Origin: Gnetum montanum
Taxonomy: Eukaryota; Streptophyta; Gnetopsida; Gnetales; Gnetaceae
Assembly (NCBI GenBank): GCA_015680685.1
Contig: MNCI01007578.1
Span: 262,007 to 326,006 of the forward strand
Direction: 5' to 3'
Length of the DNA stretch: 64,000 nt
The notes under the pieces are model-generated. The model was not told the origin of the DNA and ran no database searches. It saw nothing but the letters and a program-made list of their open reading frames with translations. Of the stretch, positions 45,563 to 55,280 are shown in pieces (position 1 is the first letter of the stretch; every line of letters begins with the position of its first letter). Both the position numbers and the translations under genes were made by a program.

Positions 45563-46604
45563 GGCGAAGAAGCCTAAGGAGGTGACAGTGGTAACCACCG
45601 AGGTGTAGGGGACGAATGTCTACTTCAAGTATTGGGAAGTAGAGAAGAGCTAGTGCTAGCTGAACGATGGGGCCTCGGATGCTCTACTCTAGAACATTGA
45701 AAAGGTAGGGCTTATGGATCTGTTCCTCGCCCTAAACCTGAACGTTCCTGCGGTCGAGATGCTCACCTTGTCGAATCCTTTTTCAACAAGGTGGGTCATT
45801 TTCACCTGCACATGCATGGAGTGCAGGTGGTCATTAACATCAATGACTAGCTATTTGTGGATCTATTTGGCATTCCTACTACAAGCATTTCAATAGGATC
45901 AAAATCCAAGATGGAGTTGACCCTTTAGAAGAAGGACCTCCAGGAGTGGCTAGGGCTCACCAAGGAGCGTAAGGGGCTCCCTATGGAGAAACTCAAGGAA
46001 GGACCCACCAAGGAGTTCTACCCTATTTTCCGTGCATGCGCATTCCCCCAACTACTTACCCAGGGAAAGGTCTTGGGGCTTCAGAAGGCCTGGATAATGT
46101 GTGAGGTCATGGAGGAGGGGACTTGTTACAACTAGGCCAAGTCTCTATGCAAAGGCTTGCAGGTTGAGATCTTGGGGCACCATGCAAAAATGGAGGGCCA
46201 TTCCAAAATCCACTATGCCTTTTATATAGGCTACCTAAAGTGTTTTGCAAAGTTCCTAGTGGTTCCAGAGAGAGGAAACTAGGTCTTGCGAAATCGTGAC
46301 CAGATTTCCAGACCCTGGATTCACCAAGTCTTTCATACCATCTAAGCCCAGGATCCCCCAAAGATAGTTGGGAAGTCATTTTCTGTAACGACTAAGGATC
46401 GGGTGGCTCGCAACATTCATAGCAAAGACAGCATAGGAAAGACACCCCCTGCCATGGACGGTAGCGTATCACGGGACGAGTGTTTTATAGCTAAAACGAT
46501 GGCCATCACGTTACGGCAGAAGAGGCCTCCCCCAGCCCTTCGCGTGGAGGAGGAGGAGGGGCAAATACTACAGCTTAAAATACAGAGGATGTGACCTCCT
46601 ATTG

Positions 46605-46739
46605 GTAAGTGCTTTCATTCAATGCTTACTTTATTGTGGTCTGGTATGCTATGCTACGCTAGGCGGTGTAGCATAGCGTAGCATCTACTTTAGGCTAACC
46701 TATTTTGAGCTAATGCAAACGTGTTTGACCATCATAAGA
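46605..46739 (+). other. Intron 3 of the antisense gene with a palindrome
   Basis: GTAAGTGCTT at 46605. The 3' end is less certain (CATCATAAG near 46739). It contains a GCTAC/GTAGC palindrome at 46647-46684. The J-K copy has a palindrome at the matching place (55826-55868). Confidence 0.55.
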
Positions 46740-47270
46740 AAGAGAAGAAGAGGAAGGAAGCTATGAAGAAGTGTCATCTCCTAAGGTGGGGATGACAGAT
46801 AAGGACACGGAGGATCCAGTTTTGGAGAGAGGGGCTCCGATCAAGGAGAAGGGATCTCCTGCAGCTAAGGTAGGGGCTCTCATCATTAGGGAGAACCCTC
46901 CTACTAAGGATTCCCCCTTGAATAAACAAGACACTGGTCTCCTCAAAGGAAAAGCACCAGTGCATGAAGAAGAGGTCCATAGGGATGTGGGAGGAACTTT
47001 CGGCCAAGCTTTTGCCATCATTTTGTGTCAGCCAGAAGAGAGATTGTAACCGAACATTGGTGAGTTTGGCAATATGTCTGCCTTGTCGTAGTTCACTTTG
47101 GTCATTGCTAATGTGTTTGGTTATGTGATAGCTACTACTGCTGATGCCACAGGACCCACTTTGGTTCACACCAGGCCTTGGGCTGAAATCCCTGACAAAT
47201 TCACGTTTATGCAAGCGATTGTTGATGACATGATTAAGCACCTTCAGCAAGTGGACCATGAAATGGATAA

Positions 47271-47370
47271 GTAGTAGTGTTATCTACTCTTTCGTTGCTA
47301 TGCTAAAGTTTCTTGCATTTACTACTTGTGCTATGCTAATGCGACTAGTATGTTCTTTGTGTTATGGCAG
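47271..47370 (+). other. Intron 4 of the antisense gene, element 1
   Basis: GTAGTAG to TTATGGCAG, 100 bases. It aligns with 36605-36517 of J-K, where the 5' site is GTATGT and the 3' site is TTTATAG. Confidence 0.7.
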
Positions 47371-48194
47371 CCTCTCAACTCAAATGGGACCCAACATGAC
47401 CTTTGAAGGTCAGTGTCATGTCCACATTCCCACCAAAAGAAACCAAAGTATCTCATCGTGTGTACAACGAGGTCTCCAAATGCACTTTACACTCGGCATG
47501 CTCCCTATGGGAGTATAGGCATACCAATGAGGAACTGTGGAAATGAACCTAGAAGGCAGAGTAGAGAGAGGCTAACTTGAGGGTCGAGGTGGAGGACCTC
47601 AAGTCAAGGAATGAGTTCCTCATGGAACGCAAAACTAACAACAAGGACTAGCATACCGCAGTGGTAGACCATGCCAGGTTTTGGATAGTTGCATGCCAAA
47701 ATGTCAACACTACCTGCTAACTGATAGAGCAACGCATGTAGATGGACCTGCTAGACTAGAAGTTTCAAGATCTAAAAGACCTCAACGCCAACATTTTTAA
47801 ATGGGTGCAGACCCAAAGAAACTATAAGCATATGTATAAATAGGAAAATGCTGCCCATCACAAGTTGTATGAATATGCCACTGTGGAGGCACTTACGTAC
47901 GAAGCGTTCGTAAATGCCATTGACACTTCTGAGGCTTACACCAGGTTCAAAGAACAAGTCAAGGTCATAAAATCTCCTAACCCGAAGGTAACCCTTCCCA
48001 TAGGAGAGGCTGTGGCCATCTCCTATTCTCCGAGGCTGCCAAGGTGGACACCTGCCGAAAGGGGAAGAGCTGCCGCAGCAGATTCTACACCAAACATAAG
48101 GCGTTGGGTAGATATCATGACAGAGGAGGTCTGGCATCCCCTCGGGCTCAGCTTCGGCCAGATACCCTTCGAGACAAACATGGGACCTGCTCAA

Positions 48195-48282
48195 GTTAAT
48201 CGTGTTCTACCGTATTAATTTTTATGCATAGTTATAGTTTGCATTTGTTGGTCTCACTGATCGCGTTACCCCTACGATGCAG
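48195..48282 (+). other. Intron 5 of the antisense gene, element 1
   Basis: GTTAATCG to CGATGCAG, 88 bases. The J-K intron at 35694-35607 has the same length and position. Confidence 0.7.
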
Positions 48283-48566
48283 GCCCCAGGTGATGGCGTA
48301 GCACCCGTAGAGGAAGGGAAAGAAGAGCTAGTGAGGGACCATGCAACGAACGATAATACGAAGGGAGATGATGTAGGAACTAATGGCAGAGATGATGCAA
48401 ATAGAAATGACCCATGAAAGCATGGGATTTTTTTTAAAACTTTGAAATTTTGGATTTTTGAAATTGTGTAATGAATTTTGCAAACATAGAAAGACAGCAG
48501 TTTTAAATGAAGCAAGAGGATTTTCTGCTAACTTGCATTTTGTATAGAATTTTCATGCTTTCATGT

Positions 48567-48814
48567 GCTAGTTTTAGGCCATTTTGGGCCATTGCTAGTT
48601 TTAGGCCATTTTGGGCCATAGTGTAGTATTGCAAAGGGATGATGTGTCAACAACTTGAACAATAGCTAACTAGTGACTTATGCTAGTTTTAGACCATTTC
48701 GGGCCATAGCGTAGCATTGCTAGTTTTAGGCCATTTCGAGCCATTGCTTATCACTAGTTTTAGGCCATTTCAAGCCATTTGGGTATCACTAGATTTAGGC
48801 TGTTTCAGGCCATA
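48567..48814. repeat. GGCC-type hairpin array beside the antisense gene, element 1
   Basis: About six units such as TTTTAGGCCATTTTGGGCCA, with variants TTTTAGACCATTTCGGGCC and TTTCGAGCC. It lies between the 3' end of the antisense gene and the protease end. Confidence 0.85.
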
Positions 48815-48875
48815 ACGTTGAAGCATATGAGCAGTGTGTGGGCAGGAAGTAGTGGGGTTGCTACGCTAGGCGAAG

Positions 48876-49829
48876 CTACTTCTTGACCCGATGTGGGTTG
48901 AGTGAAACGTAAGGTCGAGATGCTCTACCAAGGCCTTCGTCTGCATCATAGCCTCCTACTTTGAAGGACAACTCAATCCATGTGTTTTCGTTTAGGGGAT
49001 CAACTTGCTGAGTTGATCCCTCTATCGCGTAGTCAATATAGGTTGTGATAGGTGCTTCGTTCTCAGAAGTTATGACTTCTGATCCTTCTTCTACACCTAC
49101 ATTGTGGATCGCTTGCATTGCTACTTTGTCATCATGGATCATCACTTCTCTACCTACTTAAGGTAGGTGGATTTCCTGGTGTATGGGTGAGGAGACAGCC
49201 CTAAGTTGTGCTAACCACAATCTCCCCAAGATCAGGTTAAACCTGGGCATTTCCTTAACAATGATGAATGTTGCGTCTGTGGGGAACTAGTCCCCTACTA
49301 CGAAGTTTATGTGAACTATGCCCTTTACCACAGCTCACACCCCATTGAACGACCTTAGGCATGACTTCGCTGTGGGCTTGATCTAGTTGACCAAGCCCAG
49401 CTTGTCCACAATGGGGAAGGGGATGAAATTCTTGGTGGCCCCATCATCAACGCGTACCCTTTGAATCCAGTGTTGACCAATCCAAATTGTGATGAACAGG
49501 GGTAACGTGGTCACCTAACCCTTCTCAGGGTCTTCCCTAATGGTGTCATCATGAAAGGTTAGTTAAGGTTTTTCTGACACTGCGGGCATGAAGGGAAGCA
49601 TGACCGAGTAGATCACTTCTTCTTCCACGGGCATGTCTTCTTTGACCGAAGTCGCTGTCAACATGTGGATCAAGGCCCCCCAATGTGGAGTAGATGTCAT
49701 GATTAGGTTGTACAAGCTCAATGTGGTGTTTTTTTGTTTTAGAGCATGCTTGACCTAAGTGAGGGTGTCTAGGAGGTCTTGGCCACCTCCTAGTTTGACA
49801 CCTTCCTCCTCTTCTACCCATCCCAAAAA
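48876..49829 (-). pseudogene. Aspartic protease of element 1
   Basis: Minus strand. An acidic segment at 49660-49560 (D-M-P-V-E-E-E) leads to the active-site region R-V-D-D-G-A-T-K-N-F-I-P-F-P at about 49460-49420. Then come F-V-V-G-D, F-P-T-D-A-T-F-I-I-V-K-E and F-N-L-I-L-G-R-L-W-L-A-Q-L near 49235-49195, then H-Q-E-I-H-L-P. The open tail at 49145-48876 (M-M-I-H-D-D-K-V-A-M-Q-A) is the C-terminal extension also seen in J-K. Isolated TAG stops remain. Confidence 0.85.
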
Positions 49830-52712
49830 ATGAATTTCTCGAGGAGAAGCGGATCTGGGCTCAAATCCTTATTGGCAGAGTGACGTAGGTTGTGTGTTCA
49901 TGTCGACCTTTTTCTTTGGCATAAATATAGGGAGCAAAGAAATAGGCTTGGGATAATCTAGGATGGTACTTCCCTTAGACATCACGCCTATGAAGTTGAT
50001 GTCTCGCCTTGCAGGGTGAGAAGGTTGCTGAACTGTTTCGCATGAGACAGGGGTCATCGAGGACGTCGGCCTCCTGATGATGAATGGAGCTAAAGGTATT
50101 ATCAGGCGGGACTGCATGGCCCCACTGATAGGTGGCACAAAAGTGGATGCCCGTGAAGGGACTCTCAGGATGAAGGCTATTGCAAGCTTTGATTAGTCAC
50201 TCATGGTATTGGTGCACTGCATTGAGGCACATCGACTATGAATGGCTACTGGGGTGGCCTAGGATCACTATCGATGCCGATGGAGTTGATTACATAACTG
50301 ACATTGTTGGCATTGATGGGATCTGTGTAGACATACATAGATTGGTTTTTGGGGCGTACTGGGTTACTTTCGTCTAGCACCAATTTCCCCTAGTCGATTA
50401 ATCTCTATATGTCATCCTGCAATGCAAGATAGTAATCTGTGTTGTGACCACACTGTTGGTGGTAGTCACAAAACCTGTCTAGCCTAAAACCCCTAGGAAC
50501 TAGAGGCTCATTAGGTAGGGCCAAAGAAGGGTTACTAAGGAGCATGCAGTAGTGTTGATGTTTTACAGTTACTTCTTCTGACATCTGTTTATGTTGGATG
50601 TATCTTGCTACCAGTAGTTGCTTCAGAAGTTCTGAAGGCTTAAGAGGCAGTGGGGTGTACTTTGAGTGGTCTTTGCACTCAAAGTTGGGTTTGGTTTGTG
50701 TAGATGCCTCAAGTGTAGGCATAGCAGGTTGCAGCATGTGGCCCTATTTGGACGCATGGTTAGCCGCAGGTGTGGCTGGTTTCTTGTTGTTCTTGCTACC
50801 GTTGTTGCTAAGTTTGGGTTTGGCCTTGGGTGCCACAGCGGCCACTATGGTTGTCGGGGCTTTACCCTTTTCCTTCTTTATGAAGGTGTTCTTGTAAGTG
50901 ATGTAGGCCAAGTCTTTGCTTGCCTCGGCCATGTCTTGTATACTCATAGTCTATGGGAAAGCTTGACTAAGAGAGCAAGGAGCAAGGTAGTATAATTTGG
51001 ACTTGATGAAGTCATTCACTGTGCCCTTAAAGACGGCCGACAAGTAGGCCTTCACGATGGGCTCACAGATCTCATTAAGGGTTGCACTCCAACGCTGGAT
51101 GAACTTTTGGACTGGCTCCAGGGGATCTTGCTTTATGCTCATCAACTGATCCAACGTGGTTTCTAGCTTCAAGTTGTACTTGAAGCACGTCATGAACTGG
51201 GTCAGCAGCTCTTCCAAAGTTGAGATGGATGAGTGTGGCAATGCATGGTACCAATCCAAGGCTTTCTCTGCTAGGGACATGGTGAAGATGCAAATTATTA
51301 TGCGTGGCCATTGCTATAGTAGTAGAGACTTAGACCTAAATGTAACAAGATGTGCATTGAGATCTCCCTCCCCATCGTACTTCGTGAAATGCGGGAGAGA
51401 CATCCTTGGGGGTAATGTCAAAGCAGTGATTGCAGGGCTGATGGGGTCATCCTGGTAGAAGTCCATGACTTGTACCATGTCCTAACCATCATCTTTGAGG
51501 CATTTTACTTTCTCAGTGAGGGTCTGGATGAGCTGAAATGCTTGGTCCAATCCCAGTGATGTTGTAGATGGTTGGGATGCTGCGGAGGCCATGCTCACAT
51601 GTGGTATGGCAGGGGTGGCAGTGTGACCCATCGGCGGTACCGTTGGGACGAACCCCATGAGCGGTGTCACTTGTGTTGTCCACCACCCAGTAGGTGGTGT
51701 TGTTAAGGCAACGACCGCAGGTTGGGCTGCCAGATAGACTGCTTGTGTCACCAGCAATGTAGACCATAGCCCCATGTTAGGCTGTGCTGACTAAGAGGCT
51801 TGTATTTGAGAGAGAATGTAGTGAGACATCTATGATGGTTGCAAGGTAGGTAAAGAAGAAAATGGGGTCCACCATGTGGATGGGCTGGGGCCCACCATGT
51901 GGATGGGCTGCGGCCCACCACAGTGGGTGGAATAGGCATGAATGTAGGAATAGAGACAGAAGTCGTGTATGTTTGTGAAGTTGGTAAGGTATGCACATGT
52001 GGCAGGGTAGCCATGGTTAGCGTGTTATGTGCCACAGGAATAGACTACTGAATAGCCTATAAAGGGATAGTAGCTACAAACGAGATAGGAGAAATAGGCG
52101 AGAGCGGGGTTGAAATGCCATAGGATTGGCATGGCTACCCATAGTAGCTGTAATCGTAGGTTGCGGAAGCGTAGGCATAATTACAAAGGGAGCGGTAATA
52201 GATGATGGCTTGGCCTAGAAGGGATGGGTAGTAGGGATAGGAGCGGGGTTGATTGGACCTCCCTCGTCCAATTGGGAATTGAGTTCCTCCTGTCTATCCT
52301 AGAAGGTATCATCTTAGTTGGATGCTATGTCCTATTGCTTCCTAAACCTAGCCAACTAGATTAGTTGGTCCAGAAGCCTTTGGTACACTTGTGTTAAAGG
52401 TAACAAAACACTGGAAGTAGGAACAAATTCTTTTCCATTACAGTAAGCAAACTCGAAGCTACATTTGTCCTCGAGCTCATGTACGTCCAAGAGCATATTG
52501 GCCTGCACCTTTGCATAGATAAAACTGTAACACTCATGCTACTAGGCCAATCCCTTAGGTCCTCAATTTTGGATTCTAAGAGATCGGTGTGTTTCTAGCA
52601 TCGGGTTCAGCAGTTGTTCGGCGCTAGTAGTGCCTTGAACCGTGATGGGAACTTCAACATTGAAGGGAATTTCCACTTTGAAGGCATTAGAAGCAATAGT
52701 TGAAAAAGCCAT
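49830..52712 (-). pseudogene. Gag of element 1
   Basis: Starts at 52712 with M-A-F-S-T-I-A-S-N-A-F, matching gag of element 2. The Pro/Thr-rich N-terminal half includes W-W near 51685. The core lies at 51280-50951 with E-K-A-L-D-W-Y-H-A-L-P-H-S-S-I-S-T-L-E-E-L-L, then F-K-Y-N-L-K-L-E-T-T-L-D-Q-L-M and N-D-F-I-K-S-K-L-Y-Y-L. A Lys/Ala-rich stretch follows (50947-50744). At 50737-50405 the knuckle-like R-F-C-D-Y-H-Q-Q-C-G-H-N-T-D-Y-Y-L-A-L is intact except that Tyr replaces the last Cys. A Pro-rich linker leads to the protease. Few stops remain in the core. Confidence 0.9.
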
Positions 52713-52787
52713 TCCAAGCTGAGTAGTTTTGAAAAAGAATGCAAAAATTGCAAAAAGAACAAAGAGACTGAAATGCAACAAAAAGAA

Positions 52788-53630
52788 GGCTTTACATCTT
52801 GCCAGATTCCTGAAGAACTATCAAGGCGACCGATCTACACCACACAAAGTGTAAACAACCACAAAAGGGTGTTACGTTTATGCCAGTGCGCGATGGGGTA
52901 CAGAGCGCAAGAAAGACTACCGTGAAATAAGTTTAGCTAACTGGAAAATGCTTTACATCTCGTAGGGTCCCTGAGGAACTGTCGAAGTGACTAATCTATA
53001 CCATGCATGATGGGGTACAGAATGCATGCAAGACCATGAGATGGGCAAGTTAACTAGTGAACAAGCAGGCTTTATGTCTCACGGGGCTCCGAAGGAACCG
53101 TCGAGGTGACCAACCTGTACCGCATGATACGGTAATGCACAATGAGGCACAAAGTGCATGCAAGACTACCGTAGGATGAGCAAGTTAATTAGTGAACAAA
53201 AAGGCTTTATGTCTCACAGGGCTCCAGGGGAACCATCGAAGCAACTGACCTGTACCACTTGATACGCTAATGCACAATGAGGTACAGAGTGCACACAAGA
53301 CTACCGTAGGATGAGCAAGTTAACTAGTAAAAAAAAAAAGCTTTATGTCTCGCAGGGCTCCAGGGGAACCGTTGAAGCGACCGACCTATACCACAAGATA
53401 CGCTAATGTGCATTGAGGTATAGAGCACATGCAAGACTACCATCAAATAGGCTAGTTAACTGGCAATCGGAGGCCTTGTGTTCTGTAGGGCTCCCAAGGA
53501 ACTGTAGAAGCGACCAATCTGCACCGCACAAAGCACAAACAACCGCGAAAGGGTGTCACATTTACGCTTATGCATATCAAGGTGCAGAAGGCTCACAGAC
53601 CTACCATGACATGCGAAAAAGGCACCAAAA
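52788..53630 (-). repeat. Leader tandem repeat, six units, element 1
   Basis: GGCTTTA-type starts occur at 52788, 52950, 53069, 53203, 53340 and 53472, giving units of about 120-160 bp. Each carries GGGGAACCGTCGAAGC or a variant, TGTACCAC, and a GGTACAGAGTGCA segment. The repeat fills the leader from the primer site to near gag. Confidence 0.85.
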
Positions 53631-53649
53631 GGCCCTTCTTCTACAGCCA
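53631..53649 (-). other. Primer-binding site of element 1
   Basis: On the minus strand TGGCTGTAGAAGAAGGGCC, six bases inside LTR E. It aligns with TGGCGCTAGAAGGAGGG with four differences. Confidence 0.75.
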
Positions 53650-53655
53650 AATAAC

Positions 53656-55275
53656 TGTAGTAACTGAAAATGTCGGAGGCTGGAAAACATTGAGGGGTCG
53701 GTGGGCATGACAATTTTGACCCCGTACCCGCAAGAGGGCCATGCTGGGTGTGTGTGTGGATACAGGGTGCCCTGAATGGTCTAGTCAATCAGACAGGGAC
53801 TTAATCAGTGTCTATATAGCCTTTTACAACATATAATTTGAAAATAGGGATAAAAATGCATAGTAATATTTGAAAGTGAATAAAGCATAAAATAATGCAA
53901 CACATGACAATAAGCAGGAAACAAAGTAAAATGTAGTTAGAAAAATGCACTGTTCTGAAGCTACAAGTTTTCTCTGTCAGGGTGGATACAGTCGGTCGCA
54001 CAGCGTGACAGAGTGCAGAGATCCCGAGAGTAACCAGGGCATGTAGAGCAAAGCAGGTTGTGCACTTGGGCACAAACTCAGGTGCTGACAATGTGGGGGT
54101 TCTACCAAGGTGGTAGAAAAGGGACAGAATAAAATATCAGCTAGGAATGCTAACTGTTTGCAGTGTCAAACAGAAAGCTTACAATGTTTGATGTTACAAT
54201 GTGCTGGGAAGAGAACTTGAGTGGCCAAAGAGAGGAGAAGTAGGAAGCTTGGAAAAAAATTTAAACCCTTTGAATGTTGCTCTTCAGGGTATTTATAGGA
54301 CCAAGGGCATGCGAAAGAGGTGGTTTGGATGCCATGTGCCCTGGGACTTTGTTGACTTACCTGTGTTGCATGTGCCAGTATGATCGTTGTACGTGCATGA
54401 CCGTTGTGACTATGAGTCTGCAATACCGCAGCTGTGAGCCTGCCACACCATAATTGCATCATTAGCATCTAGATACGTGTGCCAACAATCTAATTAGGTT
54501 AAGTGCATTGATGTCGCACACCCACCTGCATGCTTTGCTGTGTGTCGTAGCGTAGCATGCTCAACGTAGTGTAGAACATTGTCCTACATTTCGCTACACA
54601 TATGCTACATGCTTGCTATGCTATGCTACACTATGTGGTGTAGCGTAGAGTAGTGTCTAGCCTTAGTCACGAAAACTTGGCCAATCTGCAAACCTTGCTT
54701 CCCGTATTGAGGAACTTGCAACCTTGCTGGTCTTGCCCTTTGAGCTGCCTTCTATCTCTTCCATAGGATTGCTACGCCTCACTACACCATGTAGCTTGGC
54801 ATACGTAGCAGCAGACATGATCCGCCGCTTCCTAATAGAAAGGGACATTATTGAAGGACTTGAAGTTGGGAGATGAAACTAGCTGTATAGTTGTTGCTAT
54901 GCTACGCTACGCTACGTAGCGTAGCATAGCGTGGCACTTCACTTTGCAAATCTTTTCTGAAGCTTGCTATGCTACATAGCAGGGCGTAGCGTAGCGTAGT
55001 AGACTTCGTGCCTTGGAAAACTTGTCACACTATTTCGCACATCTAGAATGTTGCTGCCAACTTCATGCATCATTTCTGAGTAGGCTGTCGGCTGGGCAAG
55101 CTACTTGGATGGGCAGGCAGGATGATCCGTAGAGCCTATTTGTGTCCAAAGTAGAAAATTTTCCGAACTGGCCAGCCTGAACTCAAAGCGTTCTCCCCCC
55201 AAAGAACTGTCGTAACGCTACGCAAATTGCAATGCCTGGTGAAGCAAGAATCACCTCATTTTTTTAGGTGTTTTA
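53656..55275 (-). mobile_element. LTR E, 5' LTR of element 1
   Basis: Starts TGTAGTAACTG and ends GGTGTTTTA (decayed TTTCA) on the plus strand, followed by AGGCG. It pairs with D. Palindromes near 54545, 54600, 54770, 54893 and 54965. The TATA box (minus strand) is at 54290-54297 and a CATGTG G-box remnant at 54333-54338. Confidence 0.85.
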
Positions 55276-55280
55276 AGGCG

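Larger units (their letters stand above)
43947..48418 (+). pseudogene. Antisense intron-containing gene with HAD/FCP1-like N-terminus, element 1
   Basis: Plus-strand gene inside minus-strand element 1. Proposed exons: 43947-44140, 44658-45480, 45563-46604, about 46740-47270, 47371-48194 and 48283-48418. Exon 2 gives L-I-I-W-K-L-E-G, then V-L-C-H, P-V-A-N-V-P, R-G-V-W-F-R-L-G-A, D-F-L-Q-F-L-L-D-H-F and V-I-V-W-S-S, resembling motif I and the following part of FCP1/NIF-type HAD phosphatases; the motif I Asp is Lys here. Exon 3 has M-D-L-F-L-A-L-N and V-D-L-F-G-I-P. Exon 4 is Glu/Lys/Pro-rich and ends D-K-F-T-F-M, D-D-M-I-K. Exon 5 is coiled-coil-like, then open over 117 codons. Several stops and at least one frameshift are present. 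It is homologous to the split copy in J-K. Host-gene capture or a known type of additional ORF are both possible. Confidence 0.7.
36634..55275 (-). mobile_element. Element 1: 18.6 kb Tat-type LTR retrotransposon
   Basis: Most complete element in the window, inserted in the antisense gene of J-K. In its own direction: LTR E (55275-53656), primer site, six-unit leader repeat, gag, protease, GGCC-type hairpin array, antisense gene with introns (plus strand), GGTC-type array, RT, RNase H, a second RNase H, integrase, CATC-type array, 3' untranslated region, polypurine tract, LTR D. The second, archaeal-type RNase H is known from the Tat clade of Ty3/gypsy, which also often carries additional ORFs. 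All frames contain stops, so it is inactive. Confidence 0.9.
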
